Assembly (NCBI GenBank): GCA_016786885.1
Contig: JAEUVO010000056.1
Location: forward strand, 1-50,283
Direction of reading: 5' to 3'
DNA from: Chitinophagaceae bacterium
Lineage (GTDB): Bacteria > Bacteroidota > Bacteroidia > Chitinophagales > Chitinophagaceae
Length of the DNA stretch: 50,283 nt
A program made the translations under genes and the position numbers. Shown one piece after another: positions 1 through 8,604 of this stretch. How positions within the stretch are numbered: position 1 is the first letter of the stretch; each line of letters begins with the position of its first letter. The notes under the pieces are model-generated. The model searched no databases, had not been told where the DNA came from, and saw nothing but the letters and a program-made list of their open reading frames with translations.

Positions 1-267
1 TCATAGTTCCAAATTGTGTGTACTTTAAGGTATGGTCATAGCTTTAAAGCCATGTGTCATTCATGTGAAATTGGAAATAATAAAGGATTATTGGGAAAAT
101 GAGAGGCGTCTCAGGGATACGATTCAGAGGTGAAGTTTTCGACGAACAAGGTTAGAAAATCAAATATAATCTTTTATTCCAATATTCCTAGGCTGACAAC
201 AACCGTATTTTCCCTATATGGCAGCACTCTTTTTAAAGCTTTAACAGCCAAACCCGTTGTCAGTGCT
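1..267. other. Non-coding or unassigned left edge
   Basis: No convincing gene is seen here. The frame that opens at 130 and runs into the cyclotransferase gene looks like an in-frame upstream extension: its first 56 residues are unlike a secreted protein, and a lipoprotein signal peptide begins precisely at 298. No tRNA-like cloverleaf or strong hairpin was found. Confidence 0.5.
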
Positions 268-275
268 TATTTTTG
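268..275 (+). promoter_or_regulatory. Candidate -7 box (TATTTTTG)
   Basis: This is an exact match to the Bacteroidota -7 consensus TAnnTTTG, 22 bases before the ATG at 298. It would start transcription near 282 and give a leader of about 16 bases. No good -33 TTTG partner is visible, so the call rests on the -7 box and its placement. It also argues against a translation start at 130. Confidence 0.5.
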
Positions 276-297
276 CAGGAATCCATCGCATTATCAA

Positions 298-1083
298 ATG
301 AAGAAAATATTTTTTTTGGCCACTCTTTTTTCGCTGATGGCCTGTAAAAATGAAGATAAGCCTGTTGATACCCCGCCTGCCAATGCCCCGAAAAGTATGA
401 GCTATTCTATCGTCGGCACTTATCCGCATGACACATCTTCATACACACAAGGTTTACTAATCTATAATGGCGAATTGTATGAGGGAACCGGGTTGGAAAA
501 AAAATCAAAACTTATGAAGGTTGACCTGAAAACCGGCAAGGCAATTAAAAGTATTTCTCTTAGTGATGAATACTTTGGTGAAGGCGTTACTATTCTGAAT
601 GATACCGTTTATCAGCTTACATACAAAAACAAAAAAGTATTTGTCTATACACTAAGCGATTTCAAAAAGATAAAAGAGTTTACAGTTGATTTTGAGGGAT
701 GGGGTCTTACTAACGATGGGAAAAATCTTATTGTCAGTACTGGAAGTGGCGATTTATTCTTTTACGATCCCTCAACTTTCAAACTTATCAAAACACAAAC
801 CGTTACAGAAGCCGGTAGTCCTACTTTCAATTTAAATGAGCTGGAGTATATTGAAGGTTTTGTATATGCGAATCAATACACCTATCCGTATATCTTTAAG
901 ATCAACCCTTCTACAGGTGAAATTGTAGCAAAAGCTGATCTTACACAAATGTGGCAAAGGGCGAAGGCCATAGATCCAAATGCAGAAGTGCCAAATGGTA
1001 TTGCCTATGACTCAGCTACTAAAAAGATCTATATAACCGGGAAATGGTGGCCGGAATTATATGAGGTGCAGTTTGGCCAATAA
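298..1083 (+). CDS. Glutaminyl-peptide cyclotransferase-like lipoprotein
   Basis: A 261-residue protein of the glutamine cyclotransferase family, a five-bladed beta-propeller that in characterised plant members converts N-terminal glutamine to pyroglutamate. The N terminus (MKKIFFLATLFSLMACKNE) is a lipoprotein signal with a cysteine at residue 17, so the protein is probably periplasmic or outer-membrane anchored. Family landmarks are YTQGLL near the start, YEGTGLEKKSKL, YFGEGVTI, a WGLTNDG motif, the NELEYI segment and NGIAYD/ITGKWWPELYEV at the end. The start at 298 is preferred over 130 because it puts the signal peptide at the N terminus and lies just downstream of a -7 box. The gene abuts the convergent methyltransferase gene with no gap. 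The family call is strong; the substrate is inferred. Confidence 0.85.
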   Translation: MKKIFFLATLFSLMACKNEDKPVDTPPANAPKSMSYSIVGTYPHDTSSYTQGLLIYNGELYEGTGLEKKSKLMKVDLKTGKAIKSISLSDEYFGEGVTILNDTVYQLTYKNKKVFVYTLSDFKKIKEFTVDFEGWGLTNDGKNLIVSTGSGDLFFYDPSTFKLIKTQTVTEAGSPTFNLNELEYIEGFVYANQYTYPYIFKINPSTGEIVAKADLTQMWQRAKAIDPNAEVPNGIAYDSATKKIYITGKWWPELYEVQFGQ

Positions 1084-1980
1084 TTATTTGCCAATAACAT
1101 AGATCACCGAGCTGCATTTCTTCACATCACCCAATGCCTTACTGTTTGAACGAAGCCCATTGAAAAAGGCAGTAATGAGATTTGTTTTCCCGCTTTTGTA
1201 TTTACTGCTCAGCATAGAAACATAAAAACTATCATACCACATAGGCTTTTGCAGCAATAACTTCATACCCTGTTTTTCTACCAGCACTTTCATCGATTGT
1301 GGGGAGAAATGATATAAGTGACGGGGCACATCATAAGCCGCCCAGTATTCTTCATAAATTGAAGCATCCTTCGATGTATAATTAGGAACGGCAATAAATA
1401 ACTTCCCTTCCCTCTTTAATAAGGTTTTCAGCTTTGCCAGATATCCCTGCAAGTCATGCACATGCTCCAGTACATGCCAGAAAGTGATTGCGTCAAAGCT
1501 ATTATCAGGTAACTGGTAGAATTGACTGGTATCGGAAAGTTGAATGCTAAAGGATTCCTTCGCCACTTTCCTGGCATCTTCATCTGGTTCCAGCCCGGTT
1601 ACGTCCCAGCCATTTCGTTTCATTTCGCTGGCAAAGGCGCCTGTTCCGCTACCTACATCCAGTAGTTTCCCGTTTTTAACTCCGGTTACCTTTTCAACCA
1701 GTCGTCTTTTTTGTTTCAGCGTTCTTTTTCGTACAGACTGATAAAGTCCATTGATCAACCCTTTCGAAGTATTCGTATGCGAAATATAATTTTCTGACTT
1801 ATAATAGGGAGAAATAGATGCCGCATCCGGTACATCTTGTGTAAAACGTAGTGTACACTGATTACACTCTAACACAGCAAATTTTTCACCGCTTACAGTA
1901 TGATCTTTTGCAGATAAAACAGGTTTCAATTCGGCCGATCCGCAAACCGGGCAGTGGGTATAATGTATCAGCTCTTTCAT
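1084..1980 (-). CDS. Class I SAM-dependent methyltransferase with N-terminal zinc ribbon
   Basis: A 298-residue protein. The N terminus carries CPVCG and, about 30 residues later, CNQC: a four-cysteine zinc-ribbon arrangement seen in methyltransferases that act on sugars or small polar metabolites. The Rossmann core follows, with LLDVGSGTGAFASEM as the SAM-binding loop, GLEPDEDA as the acidic ribose-binding strand and FDAITFWHVLEHVHD as motif II/III. The C-terminal part (YDVPRHLYHFSP) is typical of the Methyltransf_23 group. The start at 1980 is favoured over 1995 because a -7-like TTACTTTG on the minus strand (1993-2000) would overlap the earlier start. The stop directly abuts the stop of the convergent cyclotransferase gene. 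The substrate is unknown. Confidence 0.85.
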   Translation of the reverse strand: MKELIHYTHCPVCGSAELKPVLSAKDHTVSGEKFAVLECNQCTLRFTQDVPDAASISPYYKSENYISHTNTSKGLINGLYQSVRKRTLKQKRRLVEKVTGVKNGKLLDVGSGTGAFASEMKRNGWDVTGLEPDEDARKVAKESFSIQLSDTSQFYQLPDNSFDAITFWHVLEHVHDLQGYLAKLKTLLKREGKLFIAVPNYTSKDASIYEEYWAAYDVPRHLYHFSPQSMKVLVEKQGMKLLLQKPMWYDSFYVSMLSSKYKSGKTNLITAFFNGLRSNSKALGDVKKCSSVIYVIGK

Positions 1981-2032
1981 GGTAGAAAGCAGCAAAGTAA
2001 AACCAAAATGATTAAATGAAAATGAAAACCTG

Positions 2033-2677
2033 TTACAGTACTTTGTACGTTGCTGCCGGCACCTCCACCGGAACTAATTTCTTACTATTAGAGGTGGAAG
2101 ACATGCTAATTCCATTCTCAGAAAAATACCAGCCGATAAACATAACAGAAAGAAGAGCTACAATTAATGCATAGGCCCACCAATAAGATTTCTTCGTTTC
2201 GGTGTGGCTTAACAGTTCGGTCATCTCGACAGAGGTCTTTTCATCCTCTCCCACCCTTACCATGTGTTCTGCTTTCTCCCTCATCACTTTTTCTGCGGCA
2301 ACCGGTGATTCTAAAGATCTTTTTTCCTGAGGAATAAACTTAATATCACCACCTAATCCCTTGCTCAGTTGCCCAACTCCCTTCCAGTTTACAATATCAC
2401 CACCTGATAGCTGCCTCTTTAAATCAAAAGCAAAATCATTGTACCGGATTACCGCATCCCTGTCAGATACCTGCAAAGCAGCACCAAGCCAAATAAAGAA
2501 ATTCTTTGAAGGTGAGTTGCCGACAGGTTGTAATGAAACTCCATAAACAGGTGGTTCTATTTTCCTTTCAGGAAAATTAACAGCAGCGGGTTTCCTTTCT
2601 AATAAAAAAGTACCGATACCCGGAACAGGTAGTTGTTTATGCTGAATGAGAAATTGATACAATTCTGCGTACATCAT
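2033..2677 (-). CDS. HU-CCDC81-like membrane protein
   Basis: A 214-residue protein. Residues 1-55 (MMYAELYQFLIQHKQLPVPG, then IGTFLLER) and 57-115 (FIWLGAAL, VNWKGVGQL) look like the two tandem HU-type domains of the bacterial HU-CCDC81 family found in Bacteroidota. A single membrane segment lies at about 167-185 (YWWAYALIVALLSVMF). Homologues often carry a C-terminal SPOR peptidoglycan-binding domain; here the chain ends about 30 residues after the membrane segment, so SPOR is absent. The start codon overlaps the stop of the upstream barrel gene (TGATG), which suggests translational coupling. A link between nucleoid and envelope is only an inference. A second in-frame ATG lies one codon downstream. 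Confidence 0.7.
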   Translation of the reverse strand: MMYAELYQFLIQHKQLPVPGIGTFLLERKPAAVNFPERKIEPPVYGVSLQPVGNSPSKNFFIWLGAALQVSDRDAVIRYNDFAFDLKRQLSGGDIVNWKGVGQLSKGLGGDIKFIPQEKRSLESPVAAEKVMREKAEHMVRVGEDEKTSVEMTELLSHTETKKSYWWAYALIVALLSVMFIGWYFSENGISMSSTSNSKKLVPVEVPAATYKVL

Positions 2678-4329
2678 CAGTTCTTTTGATCGAACGAAAA
2701 TACGACTCCGCCGACAAAGTTAAACCCATAAACAGGATATTGATTCCAGCGCTGGTATTCTTTGTTGAAAAGATTATTGAACTGTGTCCACAGATTTATA
2801 TTCTTAGTGATCTTGAATTCAAGCCCGGCATTGAGATCAAATGCGCCATCCAGTTTAGCCGGCGTATTATCACTTTTCAGGTATTGTGATCCGCTCCAGG
2901 CAAACAAATCAGTTTTCAGCCACAGATCCTTTATGATTTGTAACCGCAAATTTGTTTTTAACTCTAATGGTATCATACCCCAGGCTTTTGCCTGTGATTG
3001 AAATCCGGAATATTGGTTAAAGATCAACCCAGTGATCAAAGAAAATTTCTCACCAACATTATATCCCAGTTCTCCGGAGAAATTCACCACATTCATTTTG
3101 TCCTCATACACAACCTGGAAAGATTTACCATCACCTGCGGCAGAAGTATCATTAATGAAAAGCGGCTGGTTATTTAGTTTATTGAACCCAACTTTTGCTG
3201 CATAGCTGAAATGATCTCCTACTGTTCCTTTGAACCCCGCAAATCTTTCTTCTATCCATGTGTTGCGTAAAGTCCCGGGCAACCATAGCCATGGGTTTTG
3301 TCCGGCCAGGTATTGATAGGTTGTTTTGCGGATATAACCTGTCCACCCGGCCTGGAAGGTGAATCGCTTATCCTGTGTACTGACATCAGCAAGTATATTC
3401 GGGAACATCTTAAACTTGCTGTTATCCCATGAGGGACGAATTCCTGCCTGAATATTGAGTTGCGCTGTCTTATATAAGACCGATGGTGAGATATAATACA
3501 TGGTATTATTGACAGCCGATTTGTTCTCAGGCGAGAAACGGGTAAGGTCGAAAGTAATACCAAGGTTTACTGCAAACTCTTTCCCAATCGTTTTTTGCAA
3601 AGGAACATTTAGTACAGTATTACTCTCGCTGTTTTTAAGATTATCTGTAAAGACATCGATCTTTACTTCCGGAGCATAGGTTAATCCAAATTCTGTTTTG
3701 TTGATATTATGGAAAGCTACTCTTCCGCTGATAGTCTGGAAGTTTTGTTTGAGAGAATCAGTTGGAAAAACCAATGTGGCCGCCAGGTAACCATATTTGT
3801 AGGTTCTGTCCCGTTTCATACCTAAGCCAGCATCCCATTGGAGGTTATTACCTGACTTAAAATAACCAGATAACTTAATATTAGTACTGCTGAATTTTTG
3901 AAAATCTCTTTTACTTTCAGATGCTACATGCTTCGCATAAATATTCAACCCGGCAGTTTCTCCATCTCCAAGGCTGATACCAGCTTGTATGTAAGGAGTA
4001 CGTAAACTTCCAAAACCAGCTTTGATATAACTGCTGTTATTGAATTTTTCAACCGAATCAATAGCCAGCGCCAATGGTTTTAAAGAACCGGGTTGATACC
4101 CCAACACCAGGTTTTGATTGGGGATTTCATAATTCAGTTTTGCTTTGGTAGTATCGGGGGAAGGAGGTGTTGCATTAAAATTGATCTTGGCCGCTTCCCG
4201 CAACACCGGTTTAAAGCTGGATACGATAGTAACACCACCCTTGCCGGTAGTATCCTTTTGTGCAAATGAAGTATTTACCAACCCGATTCCAAATCCGAGA
4301 AATAAAACTTTATATAGTGCTTGTTTCAT
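2677..4329 (-). CDS. Outer-membrane beta-barrel protein, TonB-receptor-like
   Basis: A 550-residue protein with a Sec signal peptide (MKQALYKVLFLGFGIGLVNT, cleavage after SFAQ). The mature protein is rich in alternating amphipathic strands with aromatic ends, for example LNIYAKHV, QWDAGLGMKRDRTYKYG, FTFQAGWTGYI, and a terminal NLWTQFNNLFNKEYQRW strand resembling the last strands of TonB-dependent receptors. At this length there is room for a barrel but not for the usual plug domain, and no TonB box or plug is recognised. It sits 29 bases after the large TPR gene and overlaps the HU-like gene, so the three are probably co-transcribed. It may be a porin- or receptor-like channel working with the TPR protein; the ligand is unknown. 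Confidence 0.75.
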   Translation of the reverse strand: MKQALYKVLFLGFGIGLVNTSFAQKDTTGKGGVTIVSSFKPVLREAAKINFNATPPSPDTTKAKLNYEIPNQNLVLGYQPGSLKPLALAIDSVEKFNNSSYIKAGFGSLRTPYIQAGISLGDGETAGLNIYAKHVASESKRDFQKFSSTNIKLSGYFKSGNNLQWDAGLGMKRDRTYKYGYLAATLVFPTDSLKQNFQTISGRVAFHNINKTEFGLTYAPEVKIDVFTDNLKNSESNTVLNVPLQKTIGKEFAVNLGITFDLTRFSPENKSAVNNTMYYISPSVLYKTAQLNIQAGIRPSWDNSKFKMFPNILADVSTQDKRFTFQAGWTGYIRKTTYQYLAGQNPWLWLPGTLRNTWIEERFAGFKGTVGDHFSYAAKVGFNKLNNQPLFINDTSAAGDGKSFQVVYEDKMNVVNFSGELGYNVGEKFSLITGLIFNQYSGFQSQAKAWGMIPLELKTNLRLQIIKDLWLKTDLFAWSGSQYLKSDNTPAKLDGAFDLNAGLEFKITKNINLWTQFNNLFNKEYQRWNQYPVYGFNFVGGVVFSFDQKN

Positions 4330-4358
4330 TTTTACTTTCTGTTTTCAATTACAGGATA

Positions 4359-7300
4359 TTAATTATCAACCTTGCTTGATTTACTTTCTTCGTCTGTTAC
4401 TTTATTCAGTTTTGCCTGCGCCTCATTTTTAAGTTCTGCATTCAATGTATTGTCTACAATACTCTGGAATGTAGCTTTGGCGTTGAAATAATCTTTTTGG
4501 GCATAGTAAACATCCCCAAGCAGAATGTAGGCTTTCGTTACCCAGTAGTCATAAGACCCCGATTTGTTGATAGTTTCAAAAGCAGATTTTTCAGCATCTG
4601 TTAATTTATTCAGCTGAAAGTAACAACTGGCTATTTCATAACGGGCCTCCGCTGCCAGTGCCGCTTTATTGATCTGCACCACCAATTTAAAATTAGTAAT
4701 GGCATTGCCATAGTCACCATTCACCTGGTAAGATTTGGCTATAGCCATATTAGCAAGCGATTTATCGTCCGCACTGCTTCCTTTTGCAGCTGTCAGCTCT
4801 TTGGCATTATCAACTGCTTCAGTCCATTTTTGCAACTGGTACTGACAACGCAGTAATCCACGCATAGCCTCTAGCTTATTTTCCTGGCTGGCTGTTATTT
4901 GTTTAAGCTGTGCATAATAACCTTCAGCCTTCTGGTAATTTTTTAATTCGAAAAAGTTGATCCTGGCTGCAGTAAGCACTGCTCTTTCTGCATATTTGTT
5001 TGGAGCATTAGCAGCTACTGCATCATAACCAACCAGTGCATTATTCCAGTCTTTTTTTGAATAATATATTTCTGCCCTGTTGAAATTAGCATCCAGTGCA
5101 TAAGCTCCATCAGGGAATTTCTGCAGGTATTCATTGAAAGCGGTCAAAGCAGCGTTGATATTCTGATCATCATATTGTTTTTCAGCAGCAGCATATGTTA
5201 GTGAATCCTCAGTACTCACACTTAGCGGTCTGCCTGCCTGGCGCATAAAATTGGCATACTCGCCGGGCTTACCATCTTCTACATAAATTGTCTTCACATT
5301 ATCCAGTGCATCTTCTGCTTCCGGTGAATTTGGGTATTTTTCAACCAGAATTTTAAACTGTTTTAAAGCCTCGGCATTGTTATCAATATTATAATAAGAA
5401 GTTCCCAGTTTAAGATAAGCCTGTGGAATAAGGCTGGCGTTGTTGCTGTTTTTGATCACATTCCCCAAAAAAGGTATTGCTTCCCGGAAACGTTCATCAC
5501 CCATATATGTATTGGCTACTTCCATATTGGCGTCCGTAACCAACGAAGAAGCAGGAAATTTCCGCATCATGGTATTCATCAGTGATATTTTTTCTGATGA
5601 ACTTCTGACACCGGCCAACATTGCATTCTGGAAAGTAGCATAATCTTCCGCCGGCCAGGAAAATTTAATTACGTTATCATAATGTGTTTTTGCCTTACTG
5701 TACTCCTTTTGCATAAAATAGCAATCAGCAGTACGGATATAAGCATCCTGCACAAATGAGCCCGAACTCAAAGAAGGATTTCTTCCCAGTGGTTCAAAAA
5801 AAGTCTGCGCAACAGGGTAGTTTTCTTTTCTCAGGTAACAATACCCGAGGTTATACCGGGCATTGGCAGCATTTGCCTCTCCGCTGGTCGGCGAGCCGCC
5901 GCTTACATAAGCATTATAATGCTTTATGGCATCGTCTATTTTATTATTGCGATAGGCCAGTTCTCCTTTCCAGAAATTCAGTAATGGAAGAACGGAACCA
6001 TTATTCGGGTCTTTTAATGCTTTATCCAATAAAGCGTCTGCTTCTGACAATCTTCCATCATTGATGAGTTCCGTAGAACGGCCATACAAAATTCTCGGGT
6101 ATAATCTTTTTGCATTCTCAGATGGCTTGGCCAGGCTCTCCAGCAACGACTGTGCATCTTTATAATTATTGGTATTAGCCAGCACATCGATCATTAATTC
6201 TTTCGACTCTGTATTATATTTTGAACCTGGATAATCTGCTAAAAAAGAACTAAGGCTGTTTAATGCCTCGTCCTGGTAACCTAATTCATATGAAAGTTTG
6301 GCATACTGATATTTTGAGATCTCCTTTTGTTCCGGGTTACTGCTGTTCGAAGAACAAAACAAAAAGGCATTTCTTGCATTGGATTTTTGACCTGTTTTTA
6401 AATAAGCATCCCCCAGCAAGTACATAGCATGCTGGCTTAACGAATCATCTTTTCCACTCAATTGTTTGAAACCGTCAATAGCTTTGGCTAACTGATTAGA
6501 CTGGTAATAGCTGTACGACAATTCATATAAATCCTCCCTTCTGACTTTTTTGGACCTGCCAACAAAATCCGCCAGGTATGGAAGAGCTTTTGCATATTCT
6601 TTTCTTTCAAAATAAGCATGCCCCAGCATCTGTTTTAACTCAAGATCATAATACTGGGAGCTGCTCCCCGCCTGCAGCTTATTTTGTATATAAGTGATAG
6701 CCTCGTCTTTTCTGCCCTGCACATAATAAATCTGTGCTATATAATAAGGTACGACTGTAGCATAATTCTTTTCATTCTCCACTATTTTAAAAGCTTCCAA
6801 TGCCTCCCGGTATTGACCATCCCGGAAAGCAAGAAATCCATAATAATAGTTTGCATCCAGGTAATTGGGGTCATCTTTAATGATACGTATGCTGTTGAAA
6901 AGTGGTTTGGCAGAAGCAAACCGTTGCAGGGTGAAATAAGAATAGCCCTGGTGAAATTTCATATCTGCTATTTCCCGGTTACTGAGGTTGGCAATATTGG
7001 TCTGTTCATACCGGGTGGCAGCATCAGCAAACTGCTCGTTGCGGAAGTGAAACTCAGCCAGGTGAAAACTCATCATCTGCACCCGGGCATCATTCTTCTC
7101 TACATCAATATATTCCTGGGCTTCCTGTTCCGAACGTCCTTCTCCCTGCTTCAACCCGCAAACAATCGTATAATAATTTATTTCCTGTACGGAAATAGCA
7201 GTATTAGCCTTATCCGTTTCTCTTACGGATTGTCTTAATTCCCTGAAAAGCGGGTAAGCCAGGCTGTATTGTTCCTTTTGGTAATATTCTTTGGCCTCCT

Positions 7301-7397
7301 TAAATTTTTCTTCGGGGTCTGAATAAAAGCGGGTCTGTTGGGAAGAAACGGAAATACTGAAAAGAATGGCTATAACAGGTAAACTTAGATTCTTCAT
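4359..7397 (-). CDS. Giant secreted tetratricopeptide repeat protein
   Basis: A 1012-residue protein with a signal peptide (MKNLSLPVIAILFSISVSS). Nearly the whole chain is helical TPR repeats: paired helices with the W/A/G/Y/A/P pattern, such as YYIAQIYYVQGRKDEAI, ALPYLADF, YLLGDAYLKTGQ, AYLKLGTSYYNIDNNAEAL, YPNSPEAEDAL, YILLGDVYYAQKDY. More than twenty repeat units seem likely. The tail is charged (KVTDEESKSSKVDN). In Bacteroidota such long periplasmic TPR solenoids commonly accompany outer-membrane barrels, as here. A -7-like element with a one-base spacer (TAATTTG, minus strand 7441-7447) lies about 45 bases upstream. The repeat call is secure; the role (envelope scaffold or accessory to the downstream barrel) is inferred. 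Confidence 0.85.
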   Translation of the reverse strand: MKNLSLPVIAILFSISVSSQQTRFYSDPEEKFKEAKEYYQKEQYSLAYPLFRELRQSVRETDKANTAISVQEINYYTIVCGLKQGEGRSEQEAQEYIDVEKNDARVQMMSFHLAEFHFRNEQFADAATRYEQTNIANLSNREIADMKFHQGYSYFTLQRFASAKPLFNSIRIIKDDPNYLDANYYYGFLAFRDGQYREALEAFKIVENEKNYATVVPYYIAQIYYVQGRKDEAITYIQNKLQAGSSSQYYDLELKQMLGHAYFERKEYAKALPYLADFVGRSKKVRREDLYELSYSYYQSNQLAKAIDGFKQLSGKDDSLSQHAMYLLGDAYLKTGQKSNARNAFLFCSSNSSNPEQKEISKYQYAKLSYELGYQDEALNSLSSFLADYPGSKYNTESKELMIDVLANTNNYKDAQSLLESLAKPSENAKRLYPRILYGRSTELINDGRLSEADALLDKALKDPNNGSVLPLLNFWKGELAYRNNKIDDAIKHYNAYVSGGSPTSGEANAANARYNLGYCYLRKENYPVAQTFFEPLGRNPSLSSGSFVQDAYIRTADCYFMQKEYSKAKTHYDNVIKFSWPAEDYATFQNAMLAGVRSSSEKISLMNTMMRKFPASSLVTDANMEVANTYMGDERFREAIPFLGNVIKNSNNASLIPQAYLKLGTSYYNIDNNAEALKQFKILVEKYPNSPEAEDALDNVKTIYVEDGKPGEYANFMRQAGRPLSVSTEDSLTYAAAEKQYDDQNINAALTAFNEYLQKFPDGAYALDANFNRAEIYYSKKDWNNALVGYDAVAANAPNKYAERAVLTAARINFFELKNYQKAEGYYAQLKQITASQENKLEAMRGLLRCQYQLQKWTEAVDNAKELTAAKGSSADDKSLANMAIAKSYQVNGDYGNAITNFKLVVQINKAALAAEARYEIASCYFQLNKLTDAEKSAFETINKSGSYDYWVTKAYILLGDVYYAQKDYFNAKATFQSIVDNTLNAELKNEAQAKLNKVTDEESKSSKVDN

Positions 7398-7627
7398 TGA
7401 TTTGTCCTTTAACCGATGGTGGATAAACGTTGCGAATATTCAAATTATTTCAGGTGAGACCAAACATCATTCCAAACAGGTGTGGATAAGTAAGAGATTA
7501 TGCATGCTTTAACATTTTTCATTCTTTCTGCATACAAGAAGCTTCGCATCAGCAGCTTTTTTTATCGGAGGCCCGGAAACATCTGCATGGACAGACTGAT
7601 AGGGAAATAGTTGTTATCTTCCCTGCT

Positions 7628-8179
7628 ATGAAACGATCACAATTGGTTGAATATGGTATTATCGTAATCGCACTGATTGCCGGTTATAAATTTTTTGAAA
7701 GTGTTTTTTCCCTGGTTGTCCAACTGGTGTACGATTTCCAGCGAGACAGGGAAATCGGAAGTTTTGCAATCCCTTATTTACTGATGGTGATTCTTTACTT
7801 TGCCAGCTTTATTTTACTCATCCGCAGAAGCCGGCAGATTGCGGTTTACCTTGCCAGGGACCAGGATAATGAAACTGTTCCTTTAAAGATGAATAAAAAA
7901 TCATTGCTGCAGGTAATTCTTATTGCCATATGCGTTCTTACTATTTTATCAAATATTACAACCATCATCCTGTACCTTTTTGATACATTTAAGCATGAGG
8001 TATCAAAAAGATCTGACCCTTTCGGGCCGAATGAAATAGAAAAACTAGGCTTTAAAACTGCCGCCATACAAACAATCATTGCACTGGTGATACTTTACTT
8101 TTCAAAAGACATCAGCCATTGGTTTATAAAAAAGAATGACACAGAAGAGCTTATTTTAGAATCAGAGGCTGAAAAATAA
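7628..8179 (+). CDS. Conserved hypothetical four-helix membrane protein
   Basis: A 183-residue protein that I do not recognise. Four hydrophobic segments are visible at about residues 9-34, 45-65, 93-118 and 143-159, separated by short charged loops (RRSRQ, RDQDNETVPLKMNKK, KHEVSKRSDPFGPNE). The C terminus is acidic (NDTEELILESEAEK). It lies 5 bases upstream of the thioesterase gene and probably forms an operon with it and the site-2 protease. No exact -7 box was found; the nearest candidate, TATCTTCC at 7615-7622, differs from consensus at two positions. No function is proposed. Confidence 0.75.
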   Translation: MKRSQLVEYGIIVIALIAGYKFFESVFSLVVQLVYDFQRDREIGSFAIPYLLMVILYFASFILLIRRSRQIAVYLARDQDNETVPLKMNKKSLLQVILIAICVLTILSNITTIILYLFDTFKHEVSKRSDPFGPNEIEKLGFKTAAIQTIIALVILYFSKDISHWFIKKNDTEELILESEAEK

Positions 8180-8184
8180 AAATT

Positions 8185-8595
8185 ATGTTCACAACTGAAA
8201 CGCAGGTAAGAGTACGCTACGCTGAAACCGATCAAATGGGTGTAGTATACCACAGTAATTATTTTCCTTATTTTGAATCAGCGAGAGCAGAATCTATCCG
8301 GCAGCTTGGATTTACTTACGCAGACATGGAAAAGATGGGTGTGATAATGCCGGTGGTGGATGTGCACTGCCGTTATCTCCGTCCGGCAAAATATGATGAC
8401 CTGCTGACGATCAAAACCATGCTGAACGAATTACCCCTGCATCATAAGATAGAATTTCATCATGAAGTTTTTAATGAAGAAAATGAATTGCTGGCAGTAG
8501 GTAAGATCATACTATACTTCATAGAAGCAAAAACGATGAAGAAAACTACAATGCCCGGCCAATTGCTGGCAAAACTGCAATCTTATTTTTCCTAA
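8185..8595 (+). CDS. YbgC/FadM-type acyl-CoA thioesterase
   Basis: A 136-residue single hotdog-fold protein, the usual length for the YbgC/4-hydroxybenzoyl-CoA thioesterase family, which hydrolyses acyl-CoA to free acid and CoA in the cytoplasm. The signature RYAETDQMGVVYHSNYFPYFE is present with the catalytic aspartate at residue 16, followed by the ESIRQLG helix and the RYLRPAKYDD and IEFHHEVF strands. It is not next to tol-pal genes as in Proteobacteria; its neighbours are a membrane protein and a site-2 protease. Substrate chain length cannot be read from sequence. Confidence 0.9.
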   Translation: MFTTETQVRVRYAETDQMGVVYHSNYFPYFESARAESIRQLGFTYADMEKMGVIMPVVDVHCRYLRPAKYDDLLTIKTMLNELPLHHKIEFHHEVFNEENELLAVGKIILYFIEAKTMKKTTMPGQLLAKLQSYFS

Positions 8596-8604
8596 TTTTA
8601 ATTG

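Noticed and set aside
130..297. Upstream in-frame extension of the cyclotransferase gene
   Set aside because: It lacks a signal peptide, contains the predicted promoter, and the lipoprotein signal starts at 298.
6684..7238. 184-codon plus-strand ORF antisense to the TPR gene
   Set aside because: Shadow of a long coding region; no supporting signals.
7398..7627. Riboswitch or small RNA in the divergent spacer
   Set aside because: No strong stem-loop or conserved motif could be recognised by eye.
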